DNA from: Oceanobacillus sp. HTM 045
GTDB lineage: Bacteria > Pseudomonadota > Alphaproteobacteria > Rhodobacterales > Rhodobacteraceae
Assembly (NCBI GenBank): GCA_009733745.1
Contig: WNWL01000002.1
Coordinates: 310,001 to 374,000, forward strand
Length of the DNA stretch: 64,000 nucleotides
Reading direction: 5' to 3'
Shown: positions 7,993-17,087 of the stretch, piece by piece
Numbering within the stretch: position 1 is the first letter of the stretch
How the letters are laid out: each line of letters begins with the position of its first letter
Position numbers and translations under genes: made by a program
The notes under the pieces: generated by a model
Told to the model about the DNA's origin: nothing
The model's input: the letters and a program-made list of their open reading frames with translations, nothing else
The model's database searches: none

Positions 7993-8021
7993 AAGCAACC
8001 ATGAAGTTACAAAAACTAACC
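7984..8021. promoter_or_regulatory. Tandem operator overlapping -10 box and start codon
   Basis: Two imperfect direct repeats, AGTTATAAAAAGCAACC (7984-8000) and AGTTACAAAAACTAACC (8005-8021), have a 21-bp period, about two helical turns. Each is itself a dyad of the form GTTA-N7-YAAC. They lie in the divergent region and cover the -10 element and first codons of the regulator gene. Autoregulation by the adjacent HxlR-type protein is the natural inference. Confidence 0.6.
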
Positions 8022-8714
8022 GAATCGTCCGGAACCGGCCCGAAAGGCTCCAAACGGAGCTATAACGACGCCTGCGCCGCCGCCCACGCGCTCGACCTGG
8101 TGGGCGAACGCTGGGCGCTTCTGGTGGTGCGGGAGCTGATGACCGGGCCGAAACGATTCGGCGACCTGCGCGCGGGGCTGCCGGGAATCAGCGCAAACGT
8201 GCTGACCCAGCGGCTGGAAGGGCTGGAGGCCGTAGGCGTGCTGACGCGCCGCACCCTGCCTGCCCCCGCCTCGGTGCAGGTCTACGAGCTGACGCCCTGG
8301 GGCTACGAGGCCGAGCCGATCTTCCAGGCGCTCGGGCGCTGGGCGGCGCGCTCGCCCTACCACGACCCGACGCTGCCCTTCAGCGCCGCCTCGATGGTCC
8401 TGTCACTGCGCACGATGTTCAGCGCCGAGCGCGCGGGCGCGTTCCGCGGAACGGTCGGCCTGAAGGCGGGGACGGAAGGATATGTCGCCGAGGTCGCGGG
8501 CGGCGCGCTGACCGTCGCGGCCGCGGACCCGGACACCGCCGACGCGGTGCTGGAAGGCGAGCCGCCCGCGATCGCCGCGGCGATCTACAGCGGGCAGACG
8601 CTGGAAGCGCTGGAGGAAGCCGGTGCGCTCACCGTCTCGGGCGACCGCGTCATCGCGCGGCGCTTCACCGGCTTCTTCCCCCTCCCGCCGCGGGTCGGGG
8701 AGGAGGAAGGCTGA
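8001..8714 (+). CDS. HxlR-family transcriptional regulator with C-terminal SCP2-like domain
   Basis: A 237-residue regulator. Residues about 18-110 are an HxlR winged helix (RSYNDACAAAHALDLVGERWALLVVREL in pieces, FGDLRAGLPGISANVLTQRL, then VYELTPWG). The C-terminal half resembles a sterol-carrier-like ligand domain (GTVGLKAGTEGYVAEV, LEGEPPAIAAAIYSG). This arrangement is common in regulators that sense hydrophobic ligands or oxidants. The ATG at 8001 is the only start before the domain. It is divergent from the VOC/DUF1428 genes, its probable targets. Confidence 0.88.
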   Translation: MKLQKLTESSGTGPKGSKRSYNDACAAAHALDLVGERWALLVVRELMTGPKRFGDLRAGLPGISANVLTQRLEGLEAVGVLTRRTLPAPASVQVYELTPWGYEAEPIFQALGRWAARSPYHDPTLPFSAASMVLSLRTMFSAERAGAFRGTVGLKAGTEGYVAEVAGGALTVAAADPDTADAVLEGEPPAIAAAIYSGQTLEALEEAGALTVSGDRVIARRFTGFFPLPPRVGEEEG

Positions 8715-8718
8715 CGGC

Positions 8719-8934
8719 TTACGACGGCCAGGCCTCGAAGAAGTCCCAGCTGGCGATCTCGCCGTCGTCGACACCGGAGTCGACCGTTCGGAAATCCGCG
8801 TCCGACTGCCCCGCGGTGATTGACCGGAAGATCGGCGGGCTCATCGATTCGATCTCGATCCAGTCCTTATGGCCGCTGTCCGCCGCCGGGGCGGTGTCGA
8901 ACTCGAAGCTGTCGGAGGTGCTCATCTTGGTCAT
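8719..8934 (-). CDS. Small protein, Hcp-like N-terminal segment
   Basis: A 71-residue protein rich in Asp/Ser. The part GHKDWIEIESMSPPIFRS resembles the first strands of Hcp-type secretion tube proteins (GH-x-WIE-x-x-S-x-S), but the remaining two thirds of that fold are missing. It may be a truncated Hcp relative or an unrelated small protein. The start at 8934 follows GGGAGAG; a second ATG at 8925 is possible. It converges with the regulator gene with a 4-nt gap between stops. No other secretion genes are visible. Confidence 0.5.
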   Translation of the reverse strand: MTKMSTSDSFEFDTAPAADSGHKDWIEIESMSPPIFRSITAGQSDADFRTVDSGVDDGEIASWDFFEAWPS

Positions 8935-9036
8935 TGCATCTCTCCCTTGCCTGACCGGTTGCGGAGGGGCGGGCCGCACCTTCTGACCGTGGGTCGGGTC
9001 ACGCAATGCAACGGTTCAGTCGTGAGAGGAAAAAAG

Positions 9037-10062
9037 TCAGCGCGGGCCGAACCGGTCGAGCAGGTCGGCTGCGGCGGCTTCCGGCAGCACCTCGCCCGCG
9101 GCGACGCCCGCCTCCAGCGCCTCCAGCTCGGCGCGGAAGGCCGGCAGCGCGTGGAGCCGGGCGAGGAAGCCTTCCTCCAGCTCCGCCCGCAGCCGCTCGC
9201 TGCGCTGGCGCTGGCGGTTCTCCTCCCGCCAGCCGCTCTCGCGCCGCGCGGCGTCGAGGGCGGCGATCCGCTCCCACGCCTCCGCCAGCCCCGCGCCCGA
9301 GACCGCCGAGACACAGAGCGCCGCCGGGTATCCCTCCGGGTCGCCCGGCCGCTTGCGGAAGAGCCGGAGCGCCCCCGAGTAGTCGGCCCGCGTCGCCTCC
9401 GCCACCGGCTTCAGCTCGCCGTCCGCCTTGTTGACGAGGATCAGGTCGGCGATCTCCATGATGCCGCGCTTGACCCCCTGCAGCTCGTCGCCGCCCGCGG
9501 GCGCCATCAGCAGCACGAAATGGTCGGTCATGCCCGCGACCATCGTCTCGGACTGGCCGACGCCGACCGTCTCGACGATCACCACGTCGAACCCCGCCGC
9601 CTCCGCCACCAGGATCGCCTCGCGCGTCCGCCGCGCGACGCCGCCAAGGGTGGACCGGCTGGGCGAGGGGCGGATGAAGGCGGAGGGGTGGCGCGAGAGG
9701 CGTTCCATCCGCGTCTTGTCGCCGAGGATCGACCCGCCCGACCGCGCGGAGGACGGATCCACCGCCAGCACCGCGACCTTGTGGCCGGCCTCCACCAGGA
9801 GCATTCCCAGCGCCTCGATGAAGGTGGATTTACCCACCCCCGGCGTGCCCGAAAGCCCGATGCGGATCGCCCCGCCCGCACGGGGCGCCAGCGCGGCGAG
9901 CAGCGCGCGGGCTTCGTCCTGGTGGTCCTCGCGGGTCGATTCGACCAGCGTGATGGCGCGGGCCAGCGCCCGGCGCTCGCCGCGCAGCACGGCTTCGGCC
10001 AGCGCGACGGAAGCCGCCTGCGACTGCGTATCAGGGCGGGAATGTCCGGGGGTATCGACCAA
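9037..10062 (-). CDS. meaB: MeaB/ArgK-type GTPase (methylmalonyl-CoA mutase chaperone)
   Basis: A 341-residue G3E-family GTPase that gates cobalamin loading and protects B12-dependent acyl-CoA mutases. Visible are a Walker A ([12 protein letters not shown]), the [12 protein letters not shown] switch region, ETVGVGQSE (G3), and NKADGELKP (G4). I chose the TTG at 10062 because GGAG lies 6 nt upstream and the protein then starts near the usual place; a TTG at 10092 would add ten residues. No mutase gene is in the window. Confidence 0.9.
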   Translation of the reverse strand: MVDTPGHSRPDTQSQAASVALAEAVLRGERRALARAITLVESTREDHQDEARALLAALAPRAGGAIRIGLSGTPGVGKSTFIEALGMLLVEAGHKVAVLAVDPSSARSGGSILGDKTRMERLSRHPSAFIRPSPSRSTLGGVARRTREAILVAEAAGFDVVIVETVGVGQSETMVAGMTDHFVLLMAPAGGDELQGVKRGIMEIADLILVNKADGELKPVAEATRADYSGALRLFRKRPGDPEGYPAALCVSAVSGAGLAEAWERIAALDAARRESGWREENRQRQRSERLRAELEEGFLARLHALPAFRAELEALEAGVAAGEVLPEAAAADLLDRFGPR

Positions 10063-10143
10063 TTGGCGCTCCGGGCGGTAAACAGGGCGCAAGGTCTACC
10101 GGATCGCCCGTTCATGTTTCAACCGGGATCGGAGAAACGAGGA

Positions 10144-10881
10144 ATGAACTTCCTGACACGTTCGCTGGCCGCCGCGGCGGTGGTTCTCGCCACGCCCGCG
10201 ATGGCCGAGAAGCCCAGCACGCCGCCGACGCTGGTGAAGGTCTACGACCTGTTCCTTGGTGGCATCAAGGGCGGCGAGATGGCGATCGTCACCTGGATCA
10301 GCGACGAGAGCTACCACGCAGAGGCGGTGATGCGCACTGCCGGGGTCGTGGGGCTGGTCTACAACGCCTCCTTCACCGCGACGTCGGAAGGCGCGATCAC
10401 GCCGGACGGCTACACGACGGAACGCTTCAAGGCGCAGTCGGCGATGTACGAGAAGAGCCAGTATGTCGAGATGACCTATGACGGCGCGGCGCCCGCCAGC
10501 GTCTACGCCGACCCGCCCTTCGTGCCGAAGCCCTGGGAGATCGAGCCGACCGCCCAGTCCGGCACCATCGACCCGATCACCGCGGCGATCACCGCGCTGG
10601 CGCCGATGCCGGTGGAGCAGCTCTGCCGCCGCTCGGTCGAGATATTCGACGGGCGCAAGCGCTACGCGGTCGAACTCGGCGCGCCGGAGCCGGACCAGGG
10701 CCGCATCCGCTGCCCGGCCGTCTACCGCCGCATCGCCGGCTTCAAGCCGAAGCAGATGCGCGAGACGCCGGAGTTTCCGTTCTCGGTCTGGTTCGAGGTG
10801 CGCGACGACGGGCTGGCGCATGTAAAGCGCGCGGCGGGCGACAGCATGTTCGGCATCGCCGTGGTGCTGGCGCGGGACTGA
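10144..10881 (+). CDS. DUF3108 periplasmic protein
   Basis: A 245-residue exported protein with a signal peptide ending ATPAMA (residue about 21). The mature part (VYDLFLGGIKGGEMAI, YHAEAVMRTAGVVGLVYNASFTATSEG, then FDGRKRYAVEL) matches the DUF3108 family of outer-membrane or periplasmic beta-rich proteins. Function is not established. GGAGAAACGAGGA upstream gives the ribosome site. It stands alone between meaB and hrpB. Confidence 0.8.
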   Translation: MNFLTRSLAAAAVVLATPAMAEKPSTPPTLVKVYDLFLGGIKGGEMAIVTWISDESYHAEAVMRTAGVVGLVYNASFTATSEGAITPDGYTTERFKAQSAMYEKSQYVEMTYDGAAPASVYADPPFVPKPWEIEPTAQSGTIDPITAAITALAPMPVEQLCRRSVEIFDGRKRYAVELGAPEPDQGRIRCPAVYRRIAGFKPKQMRETPEFPFSVWFEVRDDGLAHVKRAAGDSMFGIAVVLARD

Positions 10882-10932
10882 GCCGCGAGGCCCCCGCTTG
10901 ACCTGAGCCATCGCGCCCGCCACACGGGCGCG

Positions 10933-13374
10933 ATGGAATTTCCCGGCCGCCTCCCCATCGACGACGCGCTGCCCGCCCTTCTCGCGGCACTCGAGGGCGG
11001 CACCCGCGCCGTGCTCGCCGCCCCGCCGGGCGCGGGCAAGACGACGCGCGTGCCGCTCGCGCTGATGGAGGCGGGCTGGGCGACGGGGCGGATCGTGTTG
11101 CTGGAACCCCGCCGCATCGCCGCCCGCGCCGCGGCGGAACGCATGGCGGAGACGCTGGGCGATAAGCCCGGCGGGCAGGTTGGCTACCGCATCCGCGGCG
11201 AGAGCCGCCCCGGCAGGCGCATCGAGGTCATCACCGAGGGCATCCTGACCCGGATGCTGCAGTCGGACCCGGAACTGCCCGGCATCTCCGCCGTGCTGTT
11301 CGACGAGATCCACGAACGCTCGATCCACACCGATCTCGGCCTCGCGCTGGCGCTGGAGGCGCAGGGCGCGCTCCGCCCCGACCTCAGGCTGCTCGCCATG
11401 TCGGCGACGCTCGACACCGAAGAGGTCAGCCGGGTGATGGGCGGCGCGCCGGTGATCCGGAGCGAGGGCCGGATCTTCCCGGTGGAGACCCGCTGGCTGG
11501 AGAAACCCCTGCCCCGCGGCGCGCGCCTGCACGACGCGATGGCCGAACTCATCGCTCGCGCGGCCGGCGAGACAGCAAACGAGTGTGGCGGCGACATCCT
11601 CGCCTTCCTCCCCGGCGCGGGGGAGATCCGGCGCACCGCCGCGGCACTCCGCACTGGTTTGGACGTTCTGCCGCTCTACGGCGCCCTGCCCTTCGCCGAG
11701 CAGCGCAAGGCGCTCCGCAAGGGCGCGGGGCGGCGGGTGGTGCTGGCGACCTCCATCGCCGAGACCTCGCTCACAGTGGAAGGCGTCAGCGTGGTGGTGG
11801 ACTGCGGCAAGGCGCGTCGCAGCCGGGTGGACCCCGCCACCGGGCTCGGGCGGCTGGTCACTGTGCCGGTCTCGCGCGCCGAGGCCGACCAGCGCCGCGG
11901 CCGCGCCGGACGGCTCGGGCCGGGCACCTGCTACCGGCTGTGGACGAAGGGCGAGGAAGGCGCGCTCCCCCTCTTCGCGCCGCCGGAGATCACAGAGGCC
12001 GACCTCACCGCGCTGGCCCTCGAGCTCGCGCTCTGGGGCGCGGACGACCTGCCCTTCCTCACCCCGCCGCCGGAGGCGCGGCTGGCCGAGGCGCGCAGGC
12101 TGCTGGCGGAACTCGGCGCGCTCGACGATGCCGGGCACATCACCGCGCACGGCCGCGAGATGGCGGGCCACGCGCTGCATCCCCGCCTCGCGCACATGCT
12201 GATCCGCGCGGAGGACCGGGCGACCGCCGCGGCGCTCGCCGCCCTGCTGACCGAGGGCGACCCGATGCGCGAGGCGGGCACCGCCGACCTCGCCCCCCGC
12301 CTCGCCGCCCTGGCGGGCCGGAAGGACCAGCGCGCCGATCCGGCCCGGCTCGACCGCGTGCGGAAGGAGGCGGCCCGGCTTCACAAGGGCCGGCCCGATG
12401 CCAGCGCCGCGGGCCGCACGCTGGCGCTGGCCTATCCCGACCGGGTGGCTATGCGGCGGGCGGGGGATGCGCCGCGCTACCTTCTTTCCGGCGGGCGCGG
12501 GGCGGTGCTGCGCGAGGGCGACCCGCTGGGCGCGGCGCAGATGCTGGTCGCCGCCGACCTGGAGGACGGCACCGAGGCCCGCATCCGCCTCGCCGCCACG
12601 GTCGCGCAATCGGAGATCGAGGCGCTGTTCGCCGGCCGGATCGTGGAGGAACGGACCGTCGCATGGTCCCGCCGCGAGAGGCGGGCGATCGCCACCGAGG
12701 CCCGCCGCCTCGGCGCGCTGGCGCTGGAGGAGCGCCGCTGGAAGAACGCGCCGGAGGCGGACATCGCCGCGGCGATGGCCGACGGCGTGCGCGACCTCGG
12801 CCTCGACGCCCTGCCCTGGTCGGGCGCGCCCGCGCGGTTCGCCGCCCGGGTCCGCTGGGCGCGGGAGAACGCGCCATCGCTGGCGGAGAGCCTGCCCGAC
12901 TGGTCGCCCGAGGCGCTGCTCGCCACGCTGGACGAGTGGCTGAAACCCCATCTCGGCGCCTGCCGCAGCGCCGCCGACCTCGCGAAGCTGGACCTCGCGA
13001 CGATCCTCGACGCGGCGCTGCCGTGGGAGGCTCGCGGCACGCTCGACCGGGTCGCGCCCGCGGCGTGGCGCACCCCGCTCGGCCGGGCGATCCCGCTGGA
13101 TTATTCCTCCGGCACGCCGGCGATCTCGGTCCGGCTGCAGGAGGTGTTCGGCGTCACCTCGCACCCCTCCGCCGGTGTGCCGCCGGTCCCGCTGGTGCTG
13201 GAACTGCTCTCGCCCGCCAAGCGCCCGATCCAGACCACGCGCGACCTGCCCGGGTTCTGGACCGGCTCCTACGCCGACGTCCGCAAGGACATGCGGGCGC
13301 GCTACCCGAAGCACCCCTGGCCGGAGGACCCAGCAGACGCCGCGCCGACGCTCAGGGCGAAGCCGCGGAGCTGA
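10933..13374 (+). CDS. hrpB: ATP-dependent RNA helicase HrpB
   Basis: An 813-residue DEAH-type helicase. It has motif I (APPGAGKTT, about residue 33), DEIH (motif II), SATLD (motif III), TSIAETSLT (motif V) and QRRGRAGR (motif VI), then the HrpB C-terminal domain ending in the conserved PVPLVLELLSPAKRPIQTTRDLPGFW (quoted in pieces) and RYPKHPWPEDP. Length matches HrpB. The cellular role in bacteria is poorly defined. The ATG lies 51 nt after DUF3108 with a different apparent transcription unit. Confidence 0.95.
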   Translation: MEFPGRLPIDDALPALLAALEGGTRAVLAAPPGAGKTTRVPLALMEAGWATGRIVLLEPRRIAARAAAERMAETLGDKPGGQVGYRIRGESRPGRRIEVITEGILTRMLQSDPELPGISAVLFDEIHERSIHTDLGLALALEAQGALRPDLRLLAMSATLDTEEVSRVMGGAPVIRSEGRIFPVETRWLEKPLPRGARLHDAMAELIARAAGETANECGGDILAFLPGAGEIRRTAAALRTGLDVLPLYGALPFAEQRKALRKGAGRRVVLATSIAETSLTVEGVSVVVDCGKARRSRVDPATGLGRLVTVPVSRAEADQRRGRAGRLGPGTCYRLWTKGEEGALPLFAPPEITEADLTALALELALWGADDLPFLTPPPEARLAEARRLLAELGALDDAGHITAHGREMAGHALHPRLAHMLIRAEDRATAAALAALLTEGDPMREAGTADLAPRLAALAGRKDQRADPARLDRVRKEAARLHKGRPDASAAGRTLALAYPDRVAMRRAGDAPRYLLSGGRGAVLREGDPLGAAQMLVAADLEDGTEARIRLAATVAQSEIEALFAGRIVEERTVAWSRRERRAIATEARRLGALALEERRWKNAPEADIAAAMADGVRDLGLDALPWSGAPARFAARVRWARENAPSLAESLPDWSPEALLATLDEWLKPHLGACRSAADLAKLDLATILDAALPWEARGTLDRVAPAAWRTPLGRAIPLDYSSGTPAISVRLQEVFGVTSHPSAGVPPVPLVLELLSPAKRPIQTTRDLPGFWTGSYADVRKDMRARYPKHPWPEDPADAAPTLRAKPRS

Positions 13375-13420
13375 TCCGCCCTGCACCGGCGCCGGCTCAC
13401 GCAAGGTCACGAGCCTGTCA

Positions 13421-13453
13421 GACCCGGCCCCGGGGGCTTCCCCGGCGCCGGTC
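13421..13453 (+). terminator. GC-rich hairpin after hrpB
   Basis: GGCCCCGGGG pairs with CCCCGG-C-GCC around a short loop; outer GACC/GGTC extends the stem. There is no T-run, so termination is only likely. Confidence 0.35.
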
Positions 13454-13495
13454 GCCTGACCACATTTCCCGGAACACGACCAAGGGAGATGCCAG

Positions 13496-13960
13496 ATGAC
13501 CAGCCGACGCGCCGCCCTCGCCCTCCTCGCCGGAACCGCGGCACTGACCGCAGCCCTTGGCGCCGCACCGGCCCTTGCCGCGGACGACCCGGTCTACTCG
13601 ACCCTGCTCGGCACCGCGATCAACGGCTACGACCCGGTCGCCTATCACACCGAGGGCCGCCCGGTGGAAGGCTCCTCCGACTTCACGCTCGACTGGAACG
13701 GCGCCACCTGGCGCTTCGCCAGCGCCGCCAACCGCGACACCTTCGCCGCCGACCCGGCGACATACGCGCCCCAGTTCGGCGGCTACTGCGCCTGGGCGGT
13801 ATCGCAGGGCTACACCGCCTCGACCGACCCCGACGCGTGGGACATCGTCGACGGCAAGCTTTACCTCAACTACTCGCTCGACGTGCGGGAGACCTGGCGG
13901 CGCGACCGCGACGCGGCGATCTCGCGGGCGAACCGGAACTGGCCGGGCGTGCTCGACTAG
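13496..13960 (+). CDS. Exported YHS-domain protein
   Basis: A 154-residue protein with a signal peptide (RRAALALLAGTAALTAALG, cut near ALA-A). The mature part is a YHS-like domain, with NGYDPVAYHTEGRPVEGS, WRFASAANRDTFAADPATYAPQ and GGYCAWAVSQG. YHS domains are small modules found in metal-handling and redox proteins; the family is often described as copper or heavy-metal associated. The specific role here is unknown. GGGAG precedes the ATG by 8 nt. Confidence 0.85.
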   Translation: MTSRRAALALLAGTAALTAALGAAPALAADDPVYSTLLGTAINGYDPVAYHTEGRPVEGSSDFTLDWNGATWRFASAANRDTFAADPATYAPQFGGYCAWAVSQGYTASTDPDAWDIVDGKLYLNYSLDVRETWRRDRDAAISRANRNWPGVLD

Positions 13961-14111
13961 GCACCTGCCGAGCCTTGGGCGGCGGCGCATCGGATTTGAT
14001 GTGCCTGCCACAAATCCTCAACCGAAACGAAATCAGATTGCGGTTTGACCTCCCCCGGCCCGCGGCGCAGAGTCGCGTCAAAACCAGATCATACCGAGGG
14101 GAGTCGCAAAC

Positions 14112-15530
14112 GTGTTCGAGAACCAGGCAGAGCCCAGCTTCCGCGACAGCGTAAACCTGATGTTCGACCAGGCCGCCGACCTGATGGATATTCCGAAGGG
14201 CCTGCGGGAAAAGATCAAGGTCTGCAACTCCACCTACACGGTGCGCTTCGGCGTCAAGCTCCGGGGCGAGATCCACACCTTCACCGGCTACCGATCGGTC
14301 CATTCCGAGCACATGGAACCCGTGAAGGGCGGCATCCGCTATGCCGACAACGTCCACCAGGACGAGGTCGAGGCGCTGGCCGCGCTGATGACCTTCAAGT
14401 GCTCGCTGGTCGAGGTGCCGTTCGGCGGCTCCAAGGGCGGGTTGCGGATCGACCCGCGCGCCTGGGACGAGGACGAGCTCGAGCGCATCACCCGCCGCTT
14501 CGCCTACGAGTTGATCAAGCGCGACCTGATCCACCCCTCGCAGAACGTCCCCGCGCCCGACATGGGCACCGGCGAACGCGAGATGGCCTGGATGGCCGAC
14601 CAGTACGCGCGCATGAACACCACCGACATCGACGCCCGCGCCTGCGTCACCGGCAAGCCGCGCAACGCGGGCGGCATCGCCGGGCGCGTGGAGGCGACCG
14701 GGCGCGGCGTGCAGTACGCGCTGCGCGAGTTCTTCCGCCACAAGGAGGACGTGGCCGCCGCCAACCTCTCCGGCGGGCTCGGCGGCAAGCGGATCATCGT
14801 GCAGGGCCTCGGCAACGTGGGCTACCACGCGGCCAAGTTCCTCCAGGAGGAGGACGGCTGCCGCATCATCGGCATCATCGAGCGCGACGGCGGCATCTAC
14901 AGCGACGACGGGCTCCCGGTGGAGGAGGTGCGCGAGCATCTCGTGACCAATGGCGGCGTGCATGGCTTCCCCGGCGCGGCCTACGACCCAAACGGCGCGG
15001 TGCTGCTGGAACAGGAATGCGACATCCTCGTGCCGGCCGCGCTCGAGGGCGTGATCAACCTGAACAACGCCGCCAACGTGAAGGCGCCGCTGATCATCGA
15101 GGCCGCGAACGGCCCGATCACCGCCGGTGCGGACCGCGTCCTGCGCGACCGGGGCACGGTGATCATCCCCGACCTCTACGCCAACGCCGGCGGTGTCACG
15201 GTCTCCTATTTCGAGTGGGTCAAGAACCTCAGCCACATCCGCTTCGGCCGCATGGGCCGCCGCTGGGAGGAAGCCCGCCACGGCCTGCTGATCGACGGGC
15301 TGGAGCAGATGACCGGCAAGCAGTTCCCGGAGAACCTCAAGACCCTGTTCCTGCACGGGCCGGGCGAAGTCGACCTGGTCCGCTCCGGCCTCGACGACAC
15401 CATGCGCACCGCCTACCAGTCGATGCGCGAGGTCTGGCACGGCAAGGAGGTCGTGAAGGACCTGCGCACCGCCGCCTACATCGTCTCGATCGAGCGGGTT
15501 GCGGATACCTACCGCTCGAAGGGGCTCTGA
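14112..15530 (+). CDS. Glu/Leu/Phe/Val dehydrogenase (NAD(P)-glutamate dehydrogenase type)
   Basis: A 472-residue amino-acid dehydrogenase catalysing reversible oxidative deamination, most likely of glutamate to 2-oxoglutarate. The substrate site with the catalytic Lys is in VEPVKGGIRYADNV and PFGGSKGGLRIDP; the Rossmann motif is IIVQGLGNVGYHAAK (about 220), followed by NGPIT and YANAGGVTVSYFEW. It starts with GTG at 14112, preceded by GGGGAG 8 nt upstream. Substrate choice among Glu, Leu and Phe cannot be read with certainty, but length and PVKGG context favour glutamate. Confidence 0.88.
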   Translation: MFENQAEPSFRDSVNLMFDQAADLMDIPKGLREKIKVCNSTYTVRFGVKLRGEIHTFTGYRSVHSEHMEPVKGGIRYADNVHQDEVEALAALMTFKCSLVEVPFGGSKGGLRIDPRAWDEDELERITRRFAYELIKRDLIHPSQNVPAPDMGTGEREMAWMADQYARMNTTDIDARACVTGKPRNAGGIAGRVEATGRGVQYALREFFRHKEDVAAANLSGGLGGKRIIVQGLGNVGYHAAKFLQEEDGCRIIGIIERDGGIYSDDGLPVEEVREHLVTNGGVHGFPGAAYDPNGAVLLEQECDILVPAALEGVINLNNAANVKAPLIIEAANGPITAGADRVLRDRGTVIIPDLYANAGGVTVSYFEWVKNLSHIRFGRMGRRWEEARHGLLIDGLEQMTGKQFPENLKTLFLHGPGEVDLVRSGLDDTMRTAYQSMREVWHGKEVVKDLRTAAYIVSIERVADTYRSKGL

Positions 15531-15614
15531 GCCTCGGCATCGGAGTCCGACTTCAACCAGACAGGCCGATTAGCGCGCAGCATCAGCCACGGCACGCGCG
15601 GCTAGCGCGGGCCA

Positions 15615-15641
15615 CGTCCGGCCCTCCCCGGGGCCGGGCGT
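15615..15641. terminator. Hairpin between convergent genes
   Basis: CCGGCCC and GGGCCGG flank a 6-nt loop, within the 244-nt gap between the convergent dehydrogenase and aminotransferase genes. It is GC-rich without a clean T-run. Confidence 0.4.
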
Positions 15642-15739
15642 TCCCTGCCGTTGCAAGGGGATCGGAGGGTGGGAGGAGATGCTGCCATAAACCAAGCAGA
15701 CCCTTAGGCGCACCACGCCCGTCCAGGGCCGGACGTACC

Positions 15740-15760
15740 CCTCCGCGCTAAGCACGGAGG
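15740..15760 (-). terminator. Hairpin after aminotransferase gene
   Basis: CCTCCG and CGGAGG enclose a 9-nt loop that can pair further (GC/GC), starting 15 nt after the aminotransferase stop on the minus strand. No T-run. Confidence 0.35.
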
Positions 15761-15774
15761 TCCCTTGAAACCCC

Positions 15775-16965
15775 TCAAACCGCCGCGCGGGTCTCCGCGT
15801 GGCGGCGGGCGAAGGCGGCGAGGCGTTCCAGCGCGGGCGCCATCTCCTCGTCCGGGATGGTCAGCGCGACACGGACATGGCCCGCCGCGGCACGGCCGAA
15901 GCTCTCGCCCGGCATCACCGCGATACCCTCGTCGTCGAGCAGCGTCTCGGCGAACTCGATCCCGCTCAGGCCGGTGGGCCGGATGTCCAGCATCAGGTAC
16001 ATGCCCCCGTTCGACGGGTGCACGTGGAAGCCCGGCCGGTTGGCGAGCAGGCCGAGCGCCAGGTCGCGCCGGCGCAGGTAGCGCGCGGCTATCTCGCGTT
16101 CCTCGTCCGCCCCGTCGCGCAGCGCCGCGAGCGCCGCGTCCTGGATGAAGCCGGGCACGCCGTAGGTGGTCGTGATCGCAAGGTCCGCGATCCGCGCCGC
16201 CGCGGCCTCCGGCCCGACCACCCAGCCGAGCCGCCAGCCGGTCATCGCGTGGCTCTTCGACATCGAGCCGACCACCAGCGTCCGCTCCGCCATGCCGGGC
16301 AGGCTGCGCGACGACAGGTGCGGGCCGTTGTGGACCTGGCTCTCGTAGACCTCGTCCGAGATCAGCCACAGGTCGCGCCGGATGCAGAGCTCGGCGATCG
16401 CCTCCAGCGTCCCGCGCGTGTAGACCGCGCCGGTCGGGTTGTTGGGCGAGTTGATCAGCAGCGCGCGGGTGGTCGGCGTCAGCGCCGCCTCGATGGCCTT
16501 CGCATCGGCCTGGAACCCGTCCTCCGCACGGGCCTGCACCCGGATCGGCTGGCCGCTCGCGGCGCGCACGGTCAGGTCGAAGGTCGCGTAGTAGGGGTCG
16601 ACCACGACGCAGGACTCGCCCGGATCGAACGCGGTCATCATCGACGCGAACAGCGCCGCCTGCCCGCCCGGCGTGACCACCACGTTGGCGCCGCTGGTCG
16701 GCACCCCGGTCCGCTCCTGCACCCGCGACGCGACGGCGGCGCGCAGCGCCGGGCTGCCGGCGATCGGCGGGTAACCGACATTGCCGCCCTTGAGCGAGGC
16801 GACCAGCGCGTCGGAGAAGGGCGCGGGCGTCGGCACATCGTGGTCGCCCACCGTCAGCATCGTCACGGCATGGCCGGCGGCCTTCAGCCCGAAGGCGCGA
16901 GTGTGGACTTCCCACCCGTCGGAGCCGCCCTCGACGACACTGGTGATCCGCTGCGACAGACGCAT
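15775..16965 (-). CDS. PLP-dependent class I/II aminotransferase
   Basis: A 396-residue fold type I aminotransferase. It shows PNNPTG in INSPNNPTGAVY, ISDEVYES (cofactor Asp/Tyr) and the PLP lysine in SMSKSHAMTGWRLGW, then the C-terminal substrate Arg in GHVRVAL. The start at 16965 is chosen for GGAGGAG six nt upstream and the usual family length; an ORF extension to 17031 looks non-coding. Annotated relatives are arginine-pyruvate or aspartate aminotransferases; the substrate here is open. Confidence 0.88.
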   Translation of the reverse strand: MRLSQRITSVVEGGSDGWEVHTRAFGLKAAGHAVTMLTVGDHDVPTPAPFSDALVASLKGGNVGYPPIAGSPALRAAVASRVQERTGVPTSGANVVVTPGGQAALFASMMTAFDPGESCVVVDPYYATFDLTVRAASGQPIRVQARAEDGFQADAKAIEAALTPTTRALLINSPNNPTGAVYTRGTLEAIAELCIRRDLWLISDEVYESQVHNGPHLSSRSLPGMAERTLVVGSMSKSHAMTGWRLGWVVGPEAAAARIADLAITTTYGVPGFIQDAALAALRDGADEEREIAARYLRRRDLALGLLANRPGFHVHPSNGGMYLMLDIRPTGLSGIEFAETLLDDEGIAVMPGESFGRAAAGHVRVALTIPDEEMAPALERLAAFARRHAETRAAV

Positions 16966-17033
16966 CTTCGACTCCTCCGGCAGGCTGTCCCTCTGGCCGC
17001 CCTCTCTGGCCGAGCGCAGCCCGCAACGCAAGA

Positions 17034-17053
17034 GGGCCGCCCGAAGGCGGCCC
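17034..17053 (-). terminator. Terminator of the degP transcription unit
   Basis: On the minus strand GGGCCGCC-TTCG-GGCGGCCC forms an 8-bp stem with a UUCG tetraloop, 34 nt after the protease stop, followed by CTCTTGCG. Confidence 0.7.
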
Positions 17054-17087
17054 CCGTCGCCAGCCGGCCCTGCGCCGGGCCGGCCCC

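Noticed and set aside
6580-8784. Identical 14-mer ACACCGGAGTCGAC at 6580 and 8771
   Set aside because: One copy is in a rpmB promoter region and the other inside a coding frame; no further shared sequence, so likely chance in GC-rich DNA.
10096-13410. Minus-strand ORF of 1104 codons
   Set aside because: It is antisense to hrpB and built of Arg/Gly/Ala/His-rich shadow sequence; hrpB has full helicase motifs.
14045-15751. Plus-strand ORF of 568 codons
   Set aside because: Shadow frame of the Glu/Leu dehydrogenase, which has all family motifs in its own frame.
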